A DNA stretch of 64,000 nt from an uncultured Shimia sp. (GTDB lineage Bacteria > Pseudomonadota > Alphaproteobacteria > Rhodobacterales > Rhodobacteraceae), in the NCBI RefSeq assembly GCF_947498095.1, contig NZ_CANMJE010000001.1, positions 434,001 to 498,000 of the forward strand, written 5' to 3'. Each line of letters opens with the position of its first letter. Positions within the stretch are counted from its first letter, which is position 1. The position numbers were made by a program, and so were the translations under genes. A model generated the notes under the pieces. That model made no database searches. It had not been told where the DNA came from and saw only the letters and a program-made list of their open reading frames with translations. Of the stretch, positions 25,981 to 34,793 are shown piece after piece.

Positions 25981-26808
25981 TTAGTCGCGCAGCAAGTCGT
26001 TGATCGAGGTTTTGGACCGGGTTTTGGCGTCAACGCGTTTCACGATTACAGCGCAATAGAGGTTCACGTTGTTCTTCGACGGCATGGAGCCTGCGACGAC
26101 AACCGATCCTGCGGGCACTTCGCCATACATCACTTCGCCAGTTTCGCGATCCACGATTTTGGTGGACTGGCCGATGAAAACGCCCATGCCCAGAACCGAG
26201 CCTTCGCGCACGATGCAGCCTTCGACCACTTCCGAGCGCGCGCCGATAAAGCAGTTGTCCTCGATGATCGTCGGACCCGCCTGCATTGGTTCCAGAACAC
26301 CGCCAATGCCAACGCCACCTGACAGGTGCACGTTCTTGCCGATCTGCGCGCATGATCCAACGGTCACCCAGGTATCAACCATGGTGCCTTCGTCCACATA
26401 GGCGCCAAGGTTTACGAACGACGGCATCAGGACTGCGCCGGGCGCGACGTATGCAGACTTGCGGACCACGCAGTTCGGCACGGCGCGAAAGCCAGCCTCT
26501 TTCCATTCGTGATCGCCCCAGCCTTTGAACTTGCTGTCGACCTTGTCCCACCAGCCGCTGCCTTGGGGGCCACCATCATGGAATTCCATGTCTTTGATAC
26601 GGAACCCCAGAAGCACAGCTTTTTTGGCCCACTGGTTCACATGCCACTCGCCATTTTCCTGTTTTTCGGCCACACGCAGTTTGCCCGAATCCAGCGCGTT
26701 TAGCGTGTCTTCGATGGCTTCGCGGGTTTCTCCGCCGGTGTGAGGATTGATCGTGTCGCGGGCTTCCCACGCGGCTTCGATGGCTTGTTCCAGTTGCGCG
26801 TTTGACAT
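25981..26808 (-). CDS. dapD: 2,3,4,5-tetrahydropyridine-2,6-dicarboxylate N-succinyltransferase
   Basis: The 275-residue protein has a helical N-terminus ([20 protein letters not shown]) and a left-handed beta-helix of hexapeptide repeats ([60 protein letters not shown]). Characteristic DapD stretches include [20 protein letters not shown]. It transfers succinyl from succinyl-CoA to tetrahydrodipicolinate in DAP/lysine synthesis. It works with DapE (20059-21204), and both are on the same strand, although four unrelated genes intervene. Confidence 0.96.
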   Translation of the reverse strand: MSNAQLEQAIEAAWEARDTINPHTGGETREAIEDTLNALDSGKLRVAEKQENGEWHVNQWAKKAVLLGFRIKDMEFHDGGPQGSGWWDKVDSKFKGWGDHEWKEAGFRAVPNCVVRKSAYVAPGAVLMPSFVNLGAYVDEGTMVDTWVTVGSCAQIGKNVHLSGGVGIGGVLEPMQAGPTIIEDNCFIGARSEVVEGCIVREGSVLGMGVFIGQSTKIVDRETGEVMYGEVPAGSVVVAGSMPSKNNVNLYCAVIVKRVDAKTRSKTSINDLLRD

Positions 26809-26885
26809 GTTGTTCAGGCTCCGAATTTCAGGATTCGGAGCTTTCTAACGGCATCACGCCTCGACGTCACCCTAGATTGCGACCT

Positions 26886-27806
26886 TTATTGAAACGGGTC
26901 CGGCGTGATATTTGCTCCACAAATCAACACAGCCACCTTTTCACCGGGTTCCGGCTGATAGGCGCCGGACATCAGGGCCGCCAACGCCGTTGCTCCTGCC
27001 GGTTCTACCAATTGGCGTGTTTCGCGCCACAAGGCCTCTTGCGCTCGGGTGATCGCCGCATCCGTGACCAGCACGGACTCCACACCTGTGGACCCCGCCA
27101 GATCAAAGCAGATCTGCCCAATCTTCTTAGCTCCCAACGCATTGGCTGCCACCCCAGAGACATCGACATCGACAGGCTCTCCTGCGCTGATTGCGGCATT
27201 CAATGCGTATGAGGTTTCCGGCTCAACGGCCACGACTCTCCGCCGCCCGTCAAACCACGCCATCGCACCCGCGATCAACCCGCCACCGCCCACAGCAATC
27301 AGCACGGTGTCTGCTTGAAGCCCCTGGTTTTCCCATTCTAAGGCCAGTGTTCCCTGACCGGCTACCGTGGCTGGGGCGTCATAGGCGTGGATCTGCATCG
27401 CCCCGGTTTCGGTCTCATAGGCCAACGCCTGATCCAGCGCGTCGGAATAGGCTCCGGGCACCACCACCAGGTCCGCACCGGCATCACGGATCAACGCAAC
27501 TTTGGCTGGACCCGCCATCTCGGGCACGTAGATTCGCGCCTTGTGTCCCAGCTTGTGGGCGGCATAGGCCACAGCGGCACCGTGGTTGCCCCCCGAAGCC
27601 GCGACCAATCCGGACTTGGGTACGTCCTGAGACAATAAGGTGTTGAAAGCTCCGCGCGCTTTGAATGTTCCGGTGTGCTGCATCTGTTCCAGCTTCACCT
27701 CAATCGGATAGCCCAGCCCGAACCCGTCCAACGCCCCGACGGGCGTCTTCGCCACATGTCCGGCGATGCGTTTTTCCGCAGCGATGATCTCGTCCTGCCA
27801 ATCCAT
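26886..27806 (-). CDS. Serine/threonine dehydratase-like PLP enzyme
   Basis: The ATG at 27806 (MDWQDEIIAAEKRIAGHVAK) gives 306 residues of the fold-type II PLP family. The PLP lysine is in QHTGTFKARGAFN, the cofactor loop is ASGGNHGAAVAYAA, and the phosphate-binding Gly loop is AVGGGGLIAGAM. There is no C-terminal ACT regulatory domain, so it is a catabolic-type dehydratase or serine/threonine racemase-like member, not biosynthetic IlvA. The likely reaction is deamination of L-threonine or L-serine to the 2-oxo acid. A monocistronic unit upstream of dapD is likely. Confidence 0.86.
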   Translation of the reverse strand: MDWQDEIIAAEKRIAGHVAKTPVGALDGFGLGYPIEVKLEQMQHTGTFKARGAFNTLLSQDVPKSGLVAASGGNHGAAVAYAAHKLGHKARIYVPEMAGPAKVALIRDAGADLVVVPGAYSDALDQALAYETETGAMQIHAYDAPATVAGQGTLALEWENQGLQADTVLIAVGGGGLIAGAMAWFDGRRRVVAVEPETSYALNAAISAGEPVDVDVSGVAANALGAKKIGQICFDLAGSTGVESVLVTDAAITRAQEALWRETRQLVEPAGATALAALMSGAYQPEPGEKVAVLICGANITPDPFQ

Positions 27807-27885
27807 CTTCACATCCCTGTCACTGGTATTGTTGCAGCGAACCCTATAGGCCTGAGGGAAACGCGCAAGTAAGGAAGTATGAGTG

Positions 27886-28719
27886 ATGAAAGATGAGCGA
27901 CTGAGCCCGTTTCCCAGTGCCGGAACCGACCGCAGCACGGCGGATCACGTACCGGACACACCGCAAACGCGGGCGCCGGCCTATCGCTTGGCCTTTGCCG
28001 ATGACGAATTCTTGTGCCGGGATGAATTGCGGCCCGTTCGCCTGCAACTTGAGTTGCTCAAACCGCAATTGGCGCTGGATGAAGAGCAGATCGAAGGCAC
28101 GATCGTGATGTTTGGTGGCGCCCGAATTCCGGAACCTGCCAAAAAGTCGACAGCGCGCACGGAAACGCTCGCCGATTTGTCGAAATACTATGACGAAGCC
28201 CGCAAGTTTGCTCAGCTGATGACCGAACGCAGTGATGGTCGGAACAATGTGATTGTCACGGGCGGTGGACCCGGTGTGATGGAGGCCGGAAACCGTGGTG
28301 CGATTGATGCGGGTGGAAAATCGATTGGTCTGAACATTGTGTTGCCGCATGAGCAGGCACCAAACGAATATGTGACGCCAGAGCTATGCTTTAACTTTCA
28401 CTACTTTGCCATTCGCAAGATGCATTTTCTGATGCGCGCTCAGGCGATCTGTGTCTTCCCCGGCGGCTTTGGTACGCTGGACGAAATGTTTGAATCCCTG
28501 ACCTTGATTCAGACCGGCCGCATGGAATGCGTTCCCTTCCTGCTGTTCGGCAGATCGTTTTGGGAAAAGATCATCAACTGGTATGCGCTGGCGGATGCCG
28601 GCACGATTTCTGCTGACGATTTGGAGCTGTTCCGCTTCGTGGAGACCGCCGAAGAGGCCATCGAGGTCATCGATGGCTGGGGCGATTGTGCACCACGGGA
28701 CGTGATCCCCGGGCGGTGA
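27886..28719 (+). CDS. LOG-family (TIGR00730) Rossmann-fold nucleotide hydrolase
   Basis: The 277-residue protein has the LOG/lysine-decarboxylase-like motifs GGGPGVMEAGNRGA and FPGGFGTLDEMFESL. In LOG enzymes the PGGxGTxxE motif forms the active site for cleaving nucleoside 5'-monophosphates to base and ribose 5-phosphate. ATG 27886 is preferred (AAGGAAG site upstream); GTG 27883 immediately precedes it. The ~80-residue N-terminal extension before the core (PAYRLAFADDEFLCRDELRP) is typical of the longer bacterial subgroup, for which cytokinin activation is not established. It is convergent with a small conserved gene, and two strong hairpins lie between them. Confidence 0.85.
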   Translation: MKDERLSPFPSAGTDRSTADHVPDTPQTRAPAYRLAFADDEFLCRDELRPVRLQLELLKPQLALDEEQIEGTIVMFGGARIPEPAKKSTARTETLADLSKYYDEARKFAQLMTERSDGRNNVIVTGGGPGVMEAGNRGAIDAGGKSIGLNIVLPHEQAPNEYVTPELCFNFHYFAIRKMHFLMRAQAICVFPGGFGTLDEMFESLTLIQTGRMECVPFLLFGRSFWEKIINWYALADAGTISADDLELFRFVETAEEAIEVIDGWGDCAPRDVIPGR

Positions 28720-28729
28720 GGCAGGGACC

Positions 28730-28772
28730 AAGCGGTTTCGAAACCGCTTGCCAAGGCGTTTTGAAACGCCTT
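28730..28772. terminator. Tandem hairpins between convergent genes
   Basis: Two adjacent, related stems are present: AAGCGGTTTCGAAACCGCTT (28730-28749, perfect palindrome) and AAGGCGTTTTGAAACGCCTT (28753-28772, 9-bp arms). They separate the LOG gene from the convergent small gene ending at 28780. Neither has a long T-tract, so they may stop transcription from both sides by a stem-dependent mechanism or protect 3' ends. The first shares its 12-bp core with 19943-19954. Confidence 0.7.
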
Positions 28773-28779
28773 GTGCGCC

Positions 28780-28989
28780 TTAATGGATCTGTGCGGGCAA
28801 AATGCCCAACTCGATTCCCTGTGGAAGCTTGGTCACAACCTGTGCGCCGCGCACGTCCTTGATCGCATAGCCATATCCGGCCAAACGGAATTTCCACTCA
28901 CGTGCGCTGAGCGCCTGAGCGCGTTCGCGCTTGAGAATTTCCAATACGGGCGCGTCGATGATTGCGCCTCCGATATCTGCATGTGCCAT
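28780..28989 (-). CDS. Conserved small hypothetical protein
   Basis: The ATG at 28989 has an excellent GGAGGG site and gives 69 residues (MAHADIGGAIIDAPVLEILK). The middle is basic and the C-terminus hydrophobic (RAQALSAREWKFRLAGYGYA IKDVRGAQVVTKLPQGIELG ILP). The pattern looks conserved and well folded, with no signal peptide. I do not recognise a named family. Confidence 0.7.
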   Translation of the reverse strand: MAHADIGGAIIDAPVLEILKRERAQALSAREWKFRLAGYGYAIKDVRGAQVVTKLPQGIELGILPAQIH

Positions 28990-29088
28990 GTTCAGCCCTC
29001 CTTGAACTGTATTGTTCACAATTGGGAAACTGATTGTTGATCGCGGCTGTTTTGTATCGGAATTGAGGAAAGTTTTAGGCAGCTTCTG

Positions 29089-29484
29089 CTAGGGCCGTTT
29101 CATCCACATAGTGCGGTCGGGATCGACGGGCTGGAAGCCGTACTTGTGATACAGGCCATGCGCGTCTCGTGTCGAAAGCATCCAGCCTGTCACGTTCTCA
29201 AGGTCAGGATGCTCTAGCAGCGCAGTCATCAGGTCCTTGGAAAACCCATGCCCCCGAAACTCTTCGAACACAAAGAGGTCAAAGACATAAGTGTGAAAAA
29301 CTCCGTCGCTCACAGCCCGGGCCATGCCAACCTGACGATCTCCGTCGAACATGCCGACGATGGCGGAGTTGTCAAAAGATGTCAGGATGTCTGCGCGGCT
29401 GCGACCGTTGCCCCAATAGGAGGATTGAATAAACGCTATGACCTTGTCCAAATCGAACTCGGCAAAGTCATAGGTAAACTTCAT
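29089..29484 (-). CDS. GNAT-family N-acetyltransferase
   Basis: The 131-residue protein has GNAT core features: [21 protein letters not shown], then the acetyl-CoA-binding stretch [19 protein letters not shown] (motif A, R/Q-x-x-G-x-G/A form) and a C-terminal [15 protein letters not shown]. The substrate is unknown. Its start overlaps the end of rlmN by 4 bp, so the two are translationally coupled. Confidence 0.85.
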   Translation of the reverse strand: MKFTYDFAEFDLDKVIAFIQSSYWGNGRSRADILTSFDNSAIVGMFDGDRQVGMARAVSDGVFHTYVFDLFVFEEFRGHGFSKDLMTALLEHPDLENVTGWMLSTRDAHGLYHKYGFQPVDPDRTMWMKRP

Positions 29485-30668
29485 CCCAAACCGGCCTCGG
29501 CCTCGATCTGTTTGCGCGACTTGCGCGCGCGTTCGGTGGCCGACTTTAGTTGACCACAGGCAGCCATGATGTCCTCTCCGCGGGGCTTGCGGATCGGTGA
29601 AGAATAACCAGCCTGATAAACGATCTCAGCAAAGGCGCGGATGCGGTTGTTGGATGACCGCTCATAAGGGGAGCCGGGCCATTCGTTAAAGGGGATCAGG
29701 TTGATCTTGGCCGGAATGCCGTGATCCTTGATCAGCTTGACCAGGCGATGGGCATCCTCATCCGAGTCATTCACGCCCTTGAGCATCACATACTCAAAGG
29801 TGATACGTTCTGAATTTGACACCTTGGGGTAGCTTGCCAGCGCCTCCAACAAGGTCTCAAGGTTCCAGCGCTTGTTGATTGGCACCAGCACATCCCGCAC
29901 CTCGTCGGTTGTGGCGTGGAAAGAGATCGCCAACTGGCAGCCGATTTCTTCGGCAGTGCGCGCCATTTCCGGCACCACGCCCGAGGTCGACAGGGTAATG
30001 CGGCGTCGAGACAGCTGAATGCCCTCTGGGTCCATGGCGATTTTCATCGCGTCCCGGACATTTTCAAAGTTGTAGAGCGGTTCACCCATACCCATCAGAA
30101 CGATGTTTGAAAGCAATCGGGCCTCGTAAGTGCGCGTACCGCGCTCTGGCCATTCATCCAGATCGTCGCGTGCCATCATGACTTGGCCGATAATCTCTCC
30201 GGCAGTCAGGTTGCGAACCAGCTTTTGCGTACCAGTGTGACAGAATGAACAAGTCAGAGTGCATCCCACCTGAGAACTGACGCAAAGTGTTCCGCGGCCA
30301 TCTTCGGGGATGTAAACCACCTCAACCTCATGGCCTCCTGCAATCCGCACGAGGTATTTACGGGTGCCGTCTTCGCTGACTTGTTTGCTGACCACTTCGG
30401 GGATTTCGATTGTGAAAGCCTCGTCAAGCTCGGCCCGATAGGCTTTGGACAGATTGGTCATCTCGTGAAAGTCGCGAACGCCCCACTGATAGATCCACTG
30501 CCAGATTTGGTTGGCCCGCATCTTGGCCTGCTTTTCCGCCGTGCCCTGTTCGATCAGGGCGTCGCGCATGGCCGTGCGGGTCAATCCGACCAGATTGACC
30601 TTGCCGCCTTCTGGCAGCTTTCTCGGAATTGTGTGCACGTCCTGTGTGACGGGGGCGCTGGCGGTCAT
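29481..30668 (-). CDS. rlmN: 23S rRNA (adenine2503-C2)/tRNA (adenine37-C2) methyltransferase RlmN
   Basis: The 395-residue radical-SAM enzyme carries the CX3CX2C cluster motif in [12 protein letters not shown]. Also present are [19 protein letters not shown] (the acceptor-site region), [24 protein letters not shown] and the C-terminal [21 protein letters not shown] with the catalytic Cys that forms the transient methylene adduct. It methylates C2 of A2503 in 23S rRNA and A37 in some tRNAs. The ATG at 30668 ([20 protein letters not shown]) is used. The gene precedes and overlaps the GNAT gene. Confidence 0.96.
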   Translation of the reverse strand: MTASAPVTQDVHTIPRKLPEGGKVNLVGLTRTAMRDALIEQGTAEKQAKMRANQIWQWIYQWGVRDFHEMTNLSKAYRAELDEAFTIEIPEVVSKQVSEDGTRKYLVRIAGGHEVEVVYIPEDGRGTLCVSSQVGCTLTCSFCHTGTQKLVRNLTAGEIIGQVMMARDDLDEWPERGTRTYEARLLSNIVLMGMGEPLYNFENVRDAMKIAMDPEGIQLSRRRITLSTSGVVPEMARTAEEIGCQLAISFHATTDEVRDVLVPINKRWNLETLLEALASYPKVSNSERITFEYVMLKGVNDSDEDAHRLVKLIKDHGIPAKINLIPFNEWPGSPYERSSNNRIRAFAEIVYQAGYSSPIRKPRGEDIMAACGQLKSATERARKSRKQIEAEAGLG

Positions 30669-30741
30669 AATGTCGGGTTCCGGGTTTGGAAATCAGGCGC
30701 GTGGAATACACCATTTGGGCCCGAAAGCAAACAAAACAAGG

Positions 30742-31749
30742 TTAGGCCGCTGACTTTGCCTGCAATGCCAATGGCACTTCGTAGCCTTTGAGACAGCGGC
30801 GTGCCGTGTCGCCATAACTGGCCAGATCTATCAGTTCCGGGAACAGGCGCAGAATCTCGTCTCGGGCTTCGTGTTCAAACTGATCGATAGTGACTTCACC
30901 GGGGTGAAAGCTCTCGGTCGGCATGCCGTCCGACATGATGATTTGATGGCTGTCGAACAAGAGGTGAAAGTACTCGGGGTTGGGCACGTACTTCACCTGT
31001 TTGATGCCGCTCCAGCCAACAAGATGCTTGGCTGGAATCAGAACTTCACGTTCGGCAAAGAACACCTCGAACTTGGCGTCCCGCATCCAGATACGATGGT
31101 TTGGGGACACAAAAAGATCGCGTGCAGGCATGTTGCGGCCCATTGATCCCCTCGGAATGCAGATCGGTGCATTGCTTTCAAAACGTGTACCCCTTGCGTC
31201 TGCCTGTATCGAACCGATCCAGCGAATTGGAGCGAATCCTCCATCACGAACAACAACCATGTCGCCGGGGCGTAGGTCTTCGACGGCGACTTCGCCGCGT
31301 TTTGTGGCAATCAATGTGCCAGCGAGGAAGCAGGGAATCGAGCCTTCGTTCAGATCCCCGGTGGTCCAATTGCCATCATCATCCAGCTGAACTGATTGGG
31401 TCTGATCATTGCCGGTTGACCCAATTTGCGTTGAGGTTAGCCCGGCGGCAGGCCCGGTTGTTGGTGACACCGTGTTGTCGAAAGAGACAAAATCAATGAC
31501 AACTCCATTTTGAACCAGCGCCACGGCGCCGTCTTTGTGCACGCCCACGCCAGCAAGTGAATAGACGTCTTTGCCCGCGACCGTATCCTGATAGTTGCCA
31601 ATCCCATTGATCGAGCGAAGGTTCCCATTGGGGTGATAGACCACAATCTGGATATCAGACGTGTCTGTGCCTTCGGCAATGGCAACTTCGACAAAGTCGT
31701 TTTGCGCCGGCCCGCGATACTTGATTTCAGTAAAATACGGCGTTGTCAT
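30742..31749 (-). CDS. Lamin-tail-like / Hint-domain protein
   Basis: This 335-residue protein lacks a Sec signal. Residues ~1-130 form a beta-rich lamin-tail-like domain (FTEIKYRGPAQNDFVEVA, ALVQNGVVIDFVSFDNT, SVQLDDDGNWTTGD). A Hint_2 domain starts at nucleophile Cys140 (IPCFLAGTLIATKRGEVAVE D) and has the conserved DLFVSPNHRIWM and EVLIPAKHLVG. The catalytic Cys and His are intact, unlike the homologue at 21570. Such proteins are abundant in Rhodobacteraceae, presumably exported by type I systems, with autoproteolysis at the Cys. It is the third Hint protein in the window. Confidence 0.82.
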   Translation of the reverse strand: MTTPYFTEIKYRGPAQNDFVEVAIAEGTDTSDIQIVVYHPNGNLRSINGIGNYQDTVAGKDVYSLAGVGVHKDGAVALVQNGVVIDFVSFDNTVSPTTGPAAGLTSTQIGSTGNDQTQSVQLDDDGNWTTGDLNEGSIPCFLAGTLIATKRGEVAVEDLRPGDMVVVRDGGFAPIRWIGSIQADARGTRFESNAPICIPRGSMGRNMPARDLFVSPNHRIWMRDAKFEVFFAEREVLIPAKHLVGWSGIKQVKYVPNPEYFHLLFDSHQIIMSDGMPTESFHPGEVTIDQFEHEARDEILRLFPELIDLASYGDTARRCLKGYEVPLALQAKSAA

Positions 31750-31866
31750 TGTTCGGCCCCACGTCTGAGTGTTCCGACCGGTTCATCCGATCAGTTCCCC
31801 CATGGTGACGATGTGGCTTAGACCCTGGCAGGGGCCGTTCCGCCGCCCTTTCAGGCGGCTTAGTGT

Positions 31867-32412
31867 TTATTCACAGCGCTGCTCAGCGCCCTCAACGGCG
31901 GCGGTAAATCCAAGCAGTGAAAACGAGTCTTGGGTTTTCGTGCCACGCGAAGATTGCGCCGACAGCGTTGCTTTGGTTCCGCGCTTCATGGCGGTGACGA
32001 TCTTGCTGTCGTCCGCAGCCGAAGCGGGCCATGCCCACTCACCTTCGGTGAACAACTCAAAAGAATTGCCATCAACGCTGAGGTTGACCGTTGAGCCGCT
32101 CGCAAATGGATAGCCTCCGGTAAACCCGACCTGACCTTTGACGCCAACTTCGGGTCGGAAGAAGACCATGAACAGGATGTCACTGCGACGCACTGCGACG
32201 ACGCGACCCTCTTTGGTGTTCACGCTTTCCTTGGCGGTGCTGACGGCCCAGCATTCCTTGGGCTGCTCTGCAACGCAGACGCTCCAGTCCGTTACCTGGT
32301 TCGAGCAGGGCGCGGATGATTGTTCTTGTGCACTGGCGCCTTGGGCCCAAATGCCCAGCATTGCGCCAACACATGCGCCAATCGCGTACCGACTCATTAC
32401 GAGTGATCCCAT
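31867..32412 (-). CDS. IalB-family (invasion-associated locus B) periplasmic protein
   Basis: ATG 32412 is preferred because a GGAGG site lies 8 bp upstream (MGSLVMSRYAIGACVGAMLG). ATG 32397 is an alternative. The ~181-residue product has a signal peptide ending near GASA-QEQ. The IalB pattern follows: VTDWSVCVAEQPKECWAVST with paired cysteines, DILFMVFFRPEVGVKGQVGF TGGYPF, then a Ser/Thr-rich beta region ending in a Cys. IalB was named for Bartonella invasion, but in free-living alphaproteobacteria its role is unknown. The gene is divergent from asparaginase. Confidence 0.82.
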   Translation of the reverse strand: MGSLVMSRYAIGACVGAMLGIWAQGASAQEQSSAPCSNQVTDWSVCVAEQPKECWAVSTAKESVNTKEGRVVAVRRSDILFMVFFRPEVGVKGQVGFTGGYPFASGSTVNLSVDGNSFELFTEGEWAWPASAADDSKIVTAMKRGTKATLSAQSSRGTKTQDSFSLLGFTAAVEGAEQRCE

Positions 32413-32579
32413 ATCAACAGCCTCCAAGCTGTGCTTTGCCTCAGTTTTCCGGCCCATCGGCTTTTGCCGCTTTTTTCGCGAACCGGACATTTCTTTCTCG
32501 ATATAAACACATTAGCCTGATTTGGCTGACCGGGAAAAGACCTGTTGGCATGATTTTGCCCAATAAAACGAGGTCTGTG

Positions 32580-33575
32580 ATGACAAATCCTGTGCCAATG
32601 GTGGAAATCTGGCGTGGACCCTTTCTGGAAAGCATGCATTTGGGGCATGCCGTGGTGTGTGGTGCAGACGGTCAAATCGTCGATGCCTGGGGCGATCCTT
32701 CTGCCGTTGTGTTGCCTAGAAGCTCTTCAAAAATGCTGCAGGCCCTGCCTCTGATTGAAAGCGGAGCCGCCGATGCGGCAGGGTTAACCGATGCCCAGCT
32801 GGCGTTGGCTTGTGCGTCGCATCAGGGGGCGGACATTCATTCTGCGCCGGTCACAGCCTGGCTGAAAGATCTTGGGCTAAGCGACGATGATTTTTGTTGT
32901 GGGCCACAAGAGCCTCGCGACATTGACGCGCGTGACGCATTGATCCGCGCAGGCAAATCCGTTTGTCGCTATCACAACAACTGTTCCGGCAAACATTCTG
33001 GTTTTCTGACCCTCACAAAGCATCTTGGCGCTGGTCCGGACTATGTGGCTTTGGATCACCCGGTTCAAAAGGCCGTCAAAGCGGCATTCGAAGAGGTCAC
33101 GAAAGAAGACACGCCTGGCTATGGCATTGACGGGTGTTCTGCGCCCAATTTTGCCACGACCATGCACGGAATGGCACGCGCCATGGCCTTTTTTGCGGCA
33201 GCCAACCCGGATGGCGACAGACGGCAAAGCGCTGCGGCGCGGTTGCATCGGGCGATGGCAACCTATCCTGAGTTGGTGGCGGGCGAGGGCCGCGCTTGTA
33301 CCGATCTGATGCGTGCGATGGATCACAAGGTTGCAGTCAAGACAGGGGCCGAGGCGTATTTCATCGCGATCATCCCAGAGAAAAAACTGGGGGTTGCCGT
33401 AAAGATCGCAGATGGCAGTACGCGGGGTGCCGAATGTGCGATTGCAGCAATCCTGATCCGTCTCGGTGTTCTGAACGAAGCGCACCCGTTGGCACAGAAA
33501 TACGTCAACGGGCCTATTCAGAATTGGGATGGCCTTGTGACTGGTCGGATGAAACCCGCTGAAGGTTTTATCTAA
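32580..33575 (+). CDS. Asparaginase (Asparaginase_II / thermolabile L-asparaginase family)
   Basis: The 331-residue protein starts at ATG 32580 (MTNPVPMVEIWRGPFLESMH). It has the PF06089 pattern LPRSSSKMLQALPLIESGAA (catalytic Ser/Lys region), LACASHQGADIHSAPV, NNCSGKHSGFL and YGIDGCSAPNFATTM. This family, typified by the rhizobial type II asparaginase, hydrolyses asparagine to aspartate and ammonia and is unrelated to the E. coli enzymes. There is no signal peptide, so it is cytoplasmic. Confidence 0.87.
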   Translation: MTNPVPMVEIWRGPFLESMHLGHAVVCGADGQIVDAWGDPSAVVLPRSSSKMLQALPLIESGAADAAGLTDAQLALACASHQGADIHSAPVTAWLKDLGLSDDDFCCGPQEPRDIDARDALIRAGKSVCRYHNNCSGKHSGFLTLTKHLGAGPDYVALDHPVQKAVKAAFEEVTKEDTPGYGIDGCSAPNFATTMHGMARAMAFFAAANPDGDRRQSAAARLHRAMATYPELVAGEGRACTDLMRAMDHKVAVKTGAEAYFIAIIPEKKLGVAVKIADGSTRGAECAIAAILIRLGVLNEAHPLAQKYVNGPIQNWDGLVTGRMKPAEGFI

Positions 33576-33587
33576 CCTGACTTTTGC

Positions 33588-33609
33588 TGCCCGGGGTATT
33601 CCCCGGGCA
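33588..33609. terminator. Stem-loop between asparaginase and YciI genes
   Basis: A perfect 9-bp stem TGCCCGGGG / CCCCGGGCA with loop TATT separates the convergent genes. On the minus strand the stem is followed by GCAAAAG; no long T-tract follows on either side. It is a probable bidirectional terminator or 3'-end stabiliser. Confidence 0.7.
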
Positions 33610-33636
33610 CCCATGGAACGAAGCCGCTAGAGCGAC

Positions 33637-33951
33637 TTACATCTCCATTGCTTCCGCGACTTCAACTGTACCAGCGCCGCCTTCAAGAATTGGGCAGCCC
33701 TTGGCCATGGCACAGGCCGCGTCCATGTCCGAGGCGTTGACCAGCGTATAGCCGGACACTGGGTTGGCTCCGCCGTCATCTTCCACGCCGGAGGCTGTCA
33801 CCGTTTTGGACATGCCTGCCGGATTGCCGCCATCAACAAGGGCGTCGCCCATGCCTTCCATCCAGGCGCCCCAGGCCGCCATCACGCGCTCACCCTCTTC
33901 TTGGGTCTCCGGGCGGCCACCACCGTGATATATGAACATAAACTTTGGCAT
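33637..33951 (-). CDS. YciI-family protein
   Basis: The 104-residue ferredoxin-like protein begins MPKFMFIYHGGGRPETQEEG and contains WGAWMEGMGDALVDGGNP and a C-terminal ASDMDAACAMAKGCPIL. This is the DGPF/YciI fold, often found with sigma factors or in small regulatory operons. It is the third gene of an ArsR-SRPBCC-YciI operon, 27 bp after the SRPBCC gene. No enzymatic role is established. Confidence 0.85.
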   Translation of the reverse strand: MPKFMFIYHGGGRPETQEEGERVMAAWGAWMEGMGDALVDGGNPAGMSKTVTASGVEDDGGANPVSGYTLVNASDMDAACAMAKGCPILEGGAGTVEVAEAMEM

Positions 33952-33978
33952 TTTGTTATCTCCCTGTTTTGAAACTGA

Positions 33979-34407
33979 TTATTGTAGAAGTTTCGCCAGA
34001 TCGTTGAGCGAAGAACTCCAGCCCTTCTCATGGTTGGCGCTGATCTCGTCATCACCCAGATCACGATGATCAATCACCAGCCGCGCACCGGTCTCGGTCT
34101 GTTCAATGGTGAAAGTCACGTGGCTCTCGGCGCCGCGCTGGTCGCTGTCATCATGCCATGCCCAGGTGAACCCAACGGACTTAGGCGGAGACACATGGGT
34201 GACATGGCCCGAGACTTTGTATCGCTGGCCTTCGCTGTTGCGCATGACCGAAAACCATGGGCCCGTCTTGGTGAAGTCCATGTCATCCTCGGGGACGTCC
34301 ATGCCCTCTGGCCCCCACCACTTCAACAAGTCCGCGCGGGCAGTTACAGCTTTGTACAATCGATCTGGCGATACCGAGAAATCACGTTCAAGCCTCAGGT
34401 CAGTCAT
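33979..34407 (-). CDS. SRPBCC/AHSA1-domain protein
   Basis: The 142-residue protein has the AHSA1 fold pattern LERDFSVSPDRLYKAVTARA DLLKWWGP at the N-terminus and a C-terminal helix ISANHEKGWSSSLNDLAKLL. These helix-grip domains bind hydrophobic ligands. The gene overlaps the upstream ArsR gene by 8 bp. ArsR-SRPBCC-YciI is a frequent alphaproteobacterial arrangement whose physiological signal is not known. Confidence 0.87.
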   Translation of the reverse strand: MTDLRLERDFSVSPDRLYKAVTARADLLKWWGPEGMDVPEDDMDFTKTGPWFSVMRNSEGQRYKVSGHVTHVSPPKSVGFTWAWHDDSDQRGAESHVTFTIEQTETGARLVIDHRDLGDDEISANHEKGWSSSLNDLAKLLQ

Positions 34408-34723
34408 GGTCGTCCTCCGAAAGAAGTGCTTCCAGCCGATCCAGACCGGCTTCCCAGAATGTGCGATGATCCATTGTCCAGTCAGCGATGGTGCGCAACG
34501 CCTCGGGGCGCACGGCGTACAAACGCTTATTGCCCTCAGCGCGTTGCGAGATCAGCCCCGCTTCGCGCAGCACCTTAAGGTGTCGGGAAATCGCTGGCCC
34601 GCTGATCCTTGCATCCGCCACAAGGTCACCTGCGGGCAATTCGCCTTGCGCCATCAGGCGTTCTACGATGGATAGTCGGGTTTCGTCGGCAAGGGCCGAA
34701 AATGTCGAAATCAGATTGGTCAT
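34400..34723 (-). CDS. ArsR-family transcriptional regulator
   Basis: The 107-residue winged-helix protein starts at ATG 34723 (MTNLISTFSALADETRLSIV). Its recognition region is ADARISGPAISRHLKVLREA GL, with wing GNKRLYAV. It lacks the CxC metal motif of SmtB/ArsR metal sensors, so a non-metal signal is likely. A perfect palindrome lies 5 bp before the start codon, consistent with autorepression of this three-gene operon. Confidence 0.9.
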   Translation of the reverse strand: MTNLISTFSALADETRLSIVERLMAQGELPAGDLVADARISGPAISRHLKVLREAGLISQRAEGNKRLYAVRPEALRTIADWTMDHRTFWEAGLDRLEALLSEDDHD

Positions 34724-34727
34724 TCGC

Positions 34728-34751
34728 CTATTTAACTCTAAAGTTAAATAG
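34728..34751. promoter_or_regulatory. Probable ArsR operator (perfect 10+4+10 dyad)
   Basis: CTATTTAACT-CTAA-AGTTAAATAG sits 5 bp upstream of the ArsR start codon. A bound dimer here would block transcription initiation or translation of the ArsR-SRPBCC-YciI operon. The symmetry is exact; assignment to this regulator is inferred from position. Confidence 0.7.
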
Positions 34752-34793
34752 ATGACAACAGACCTGTCCAAACCTCACGCAAGCGTGAAGCGA

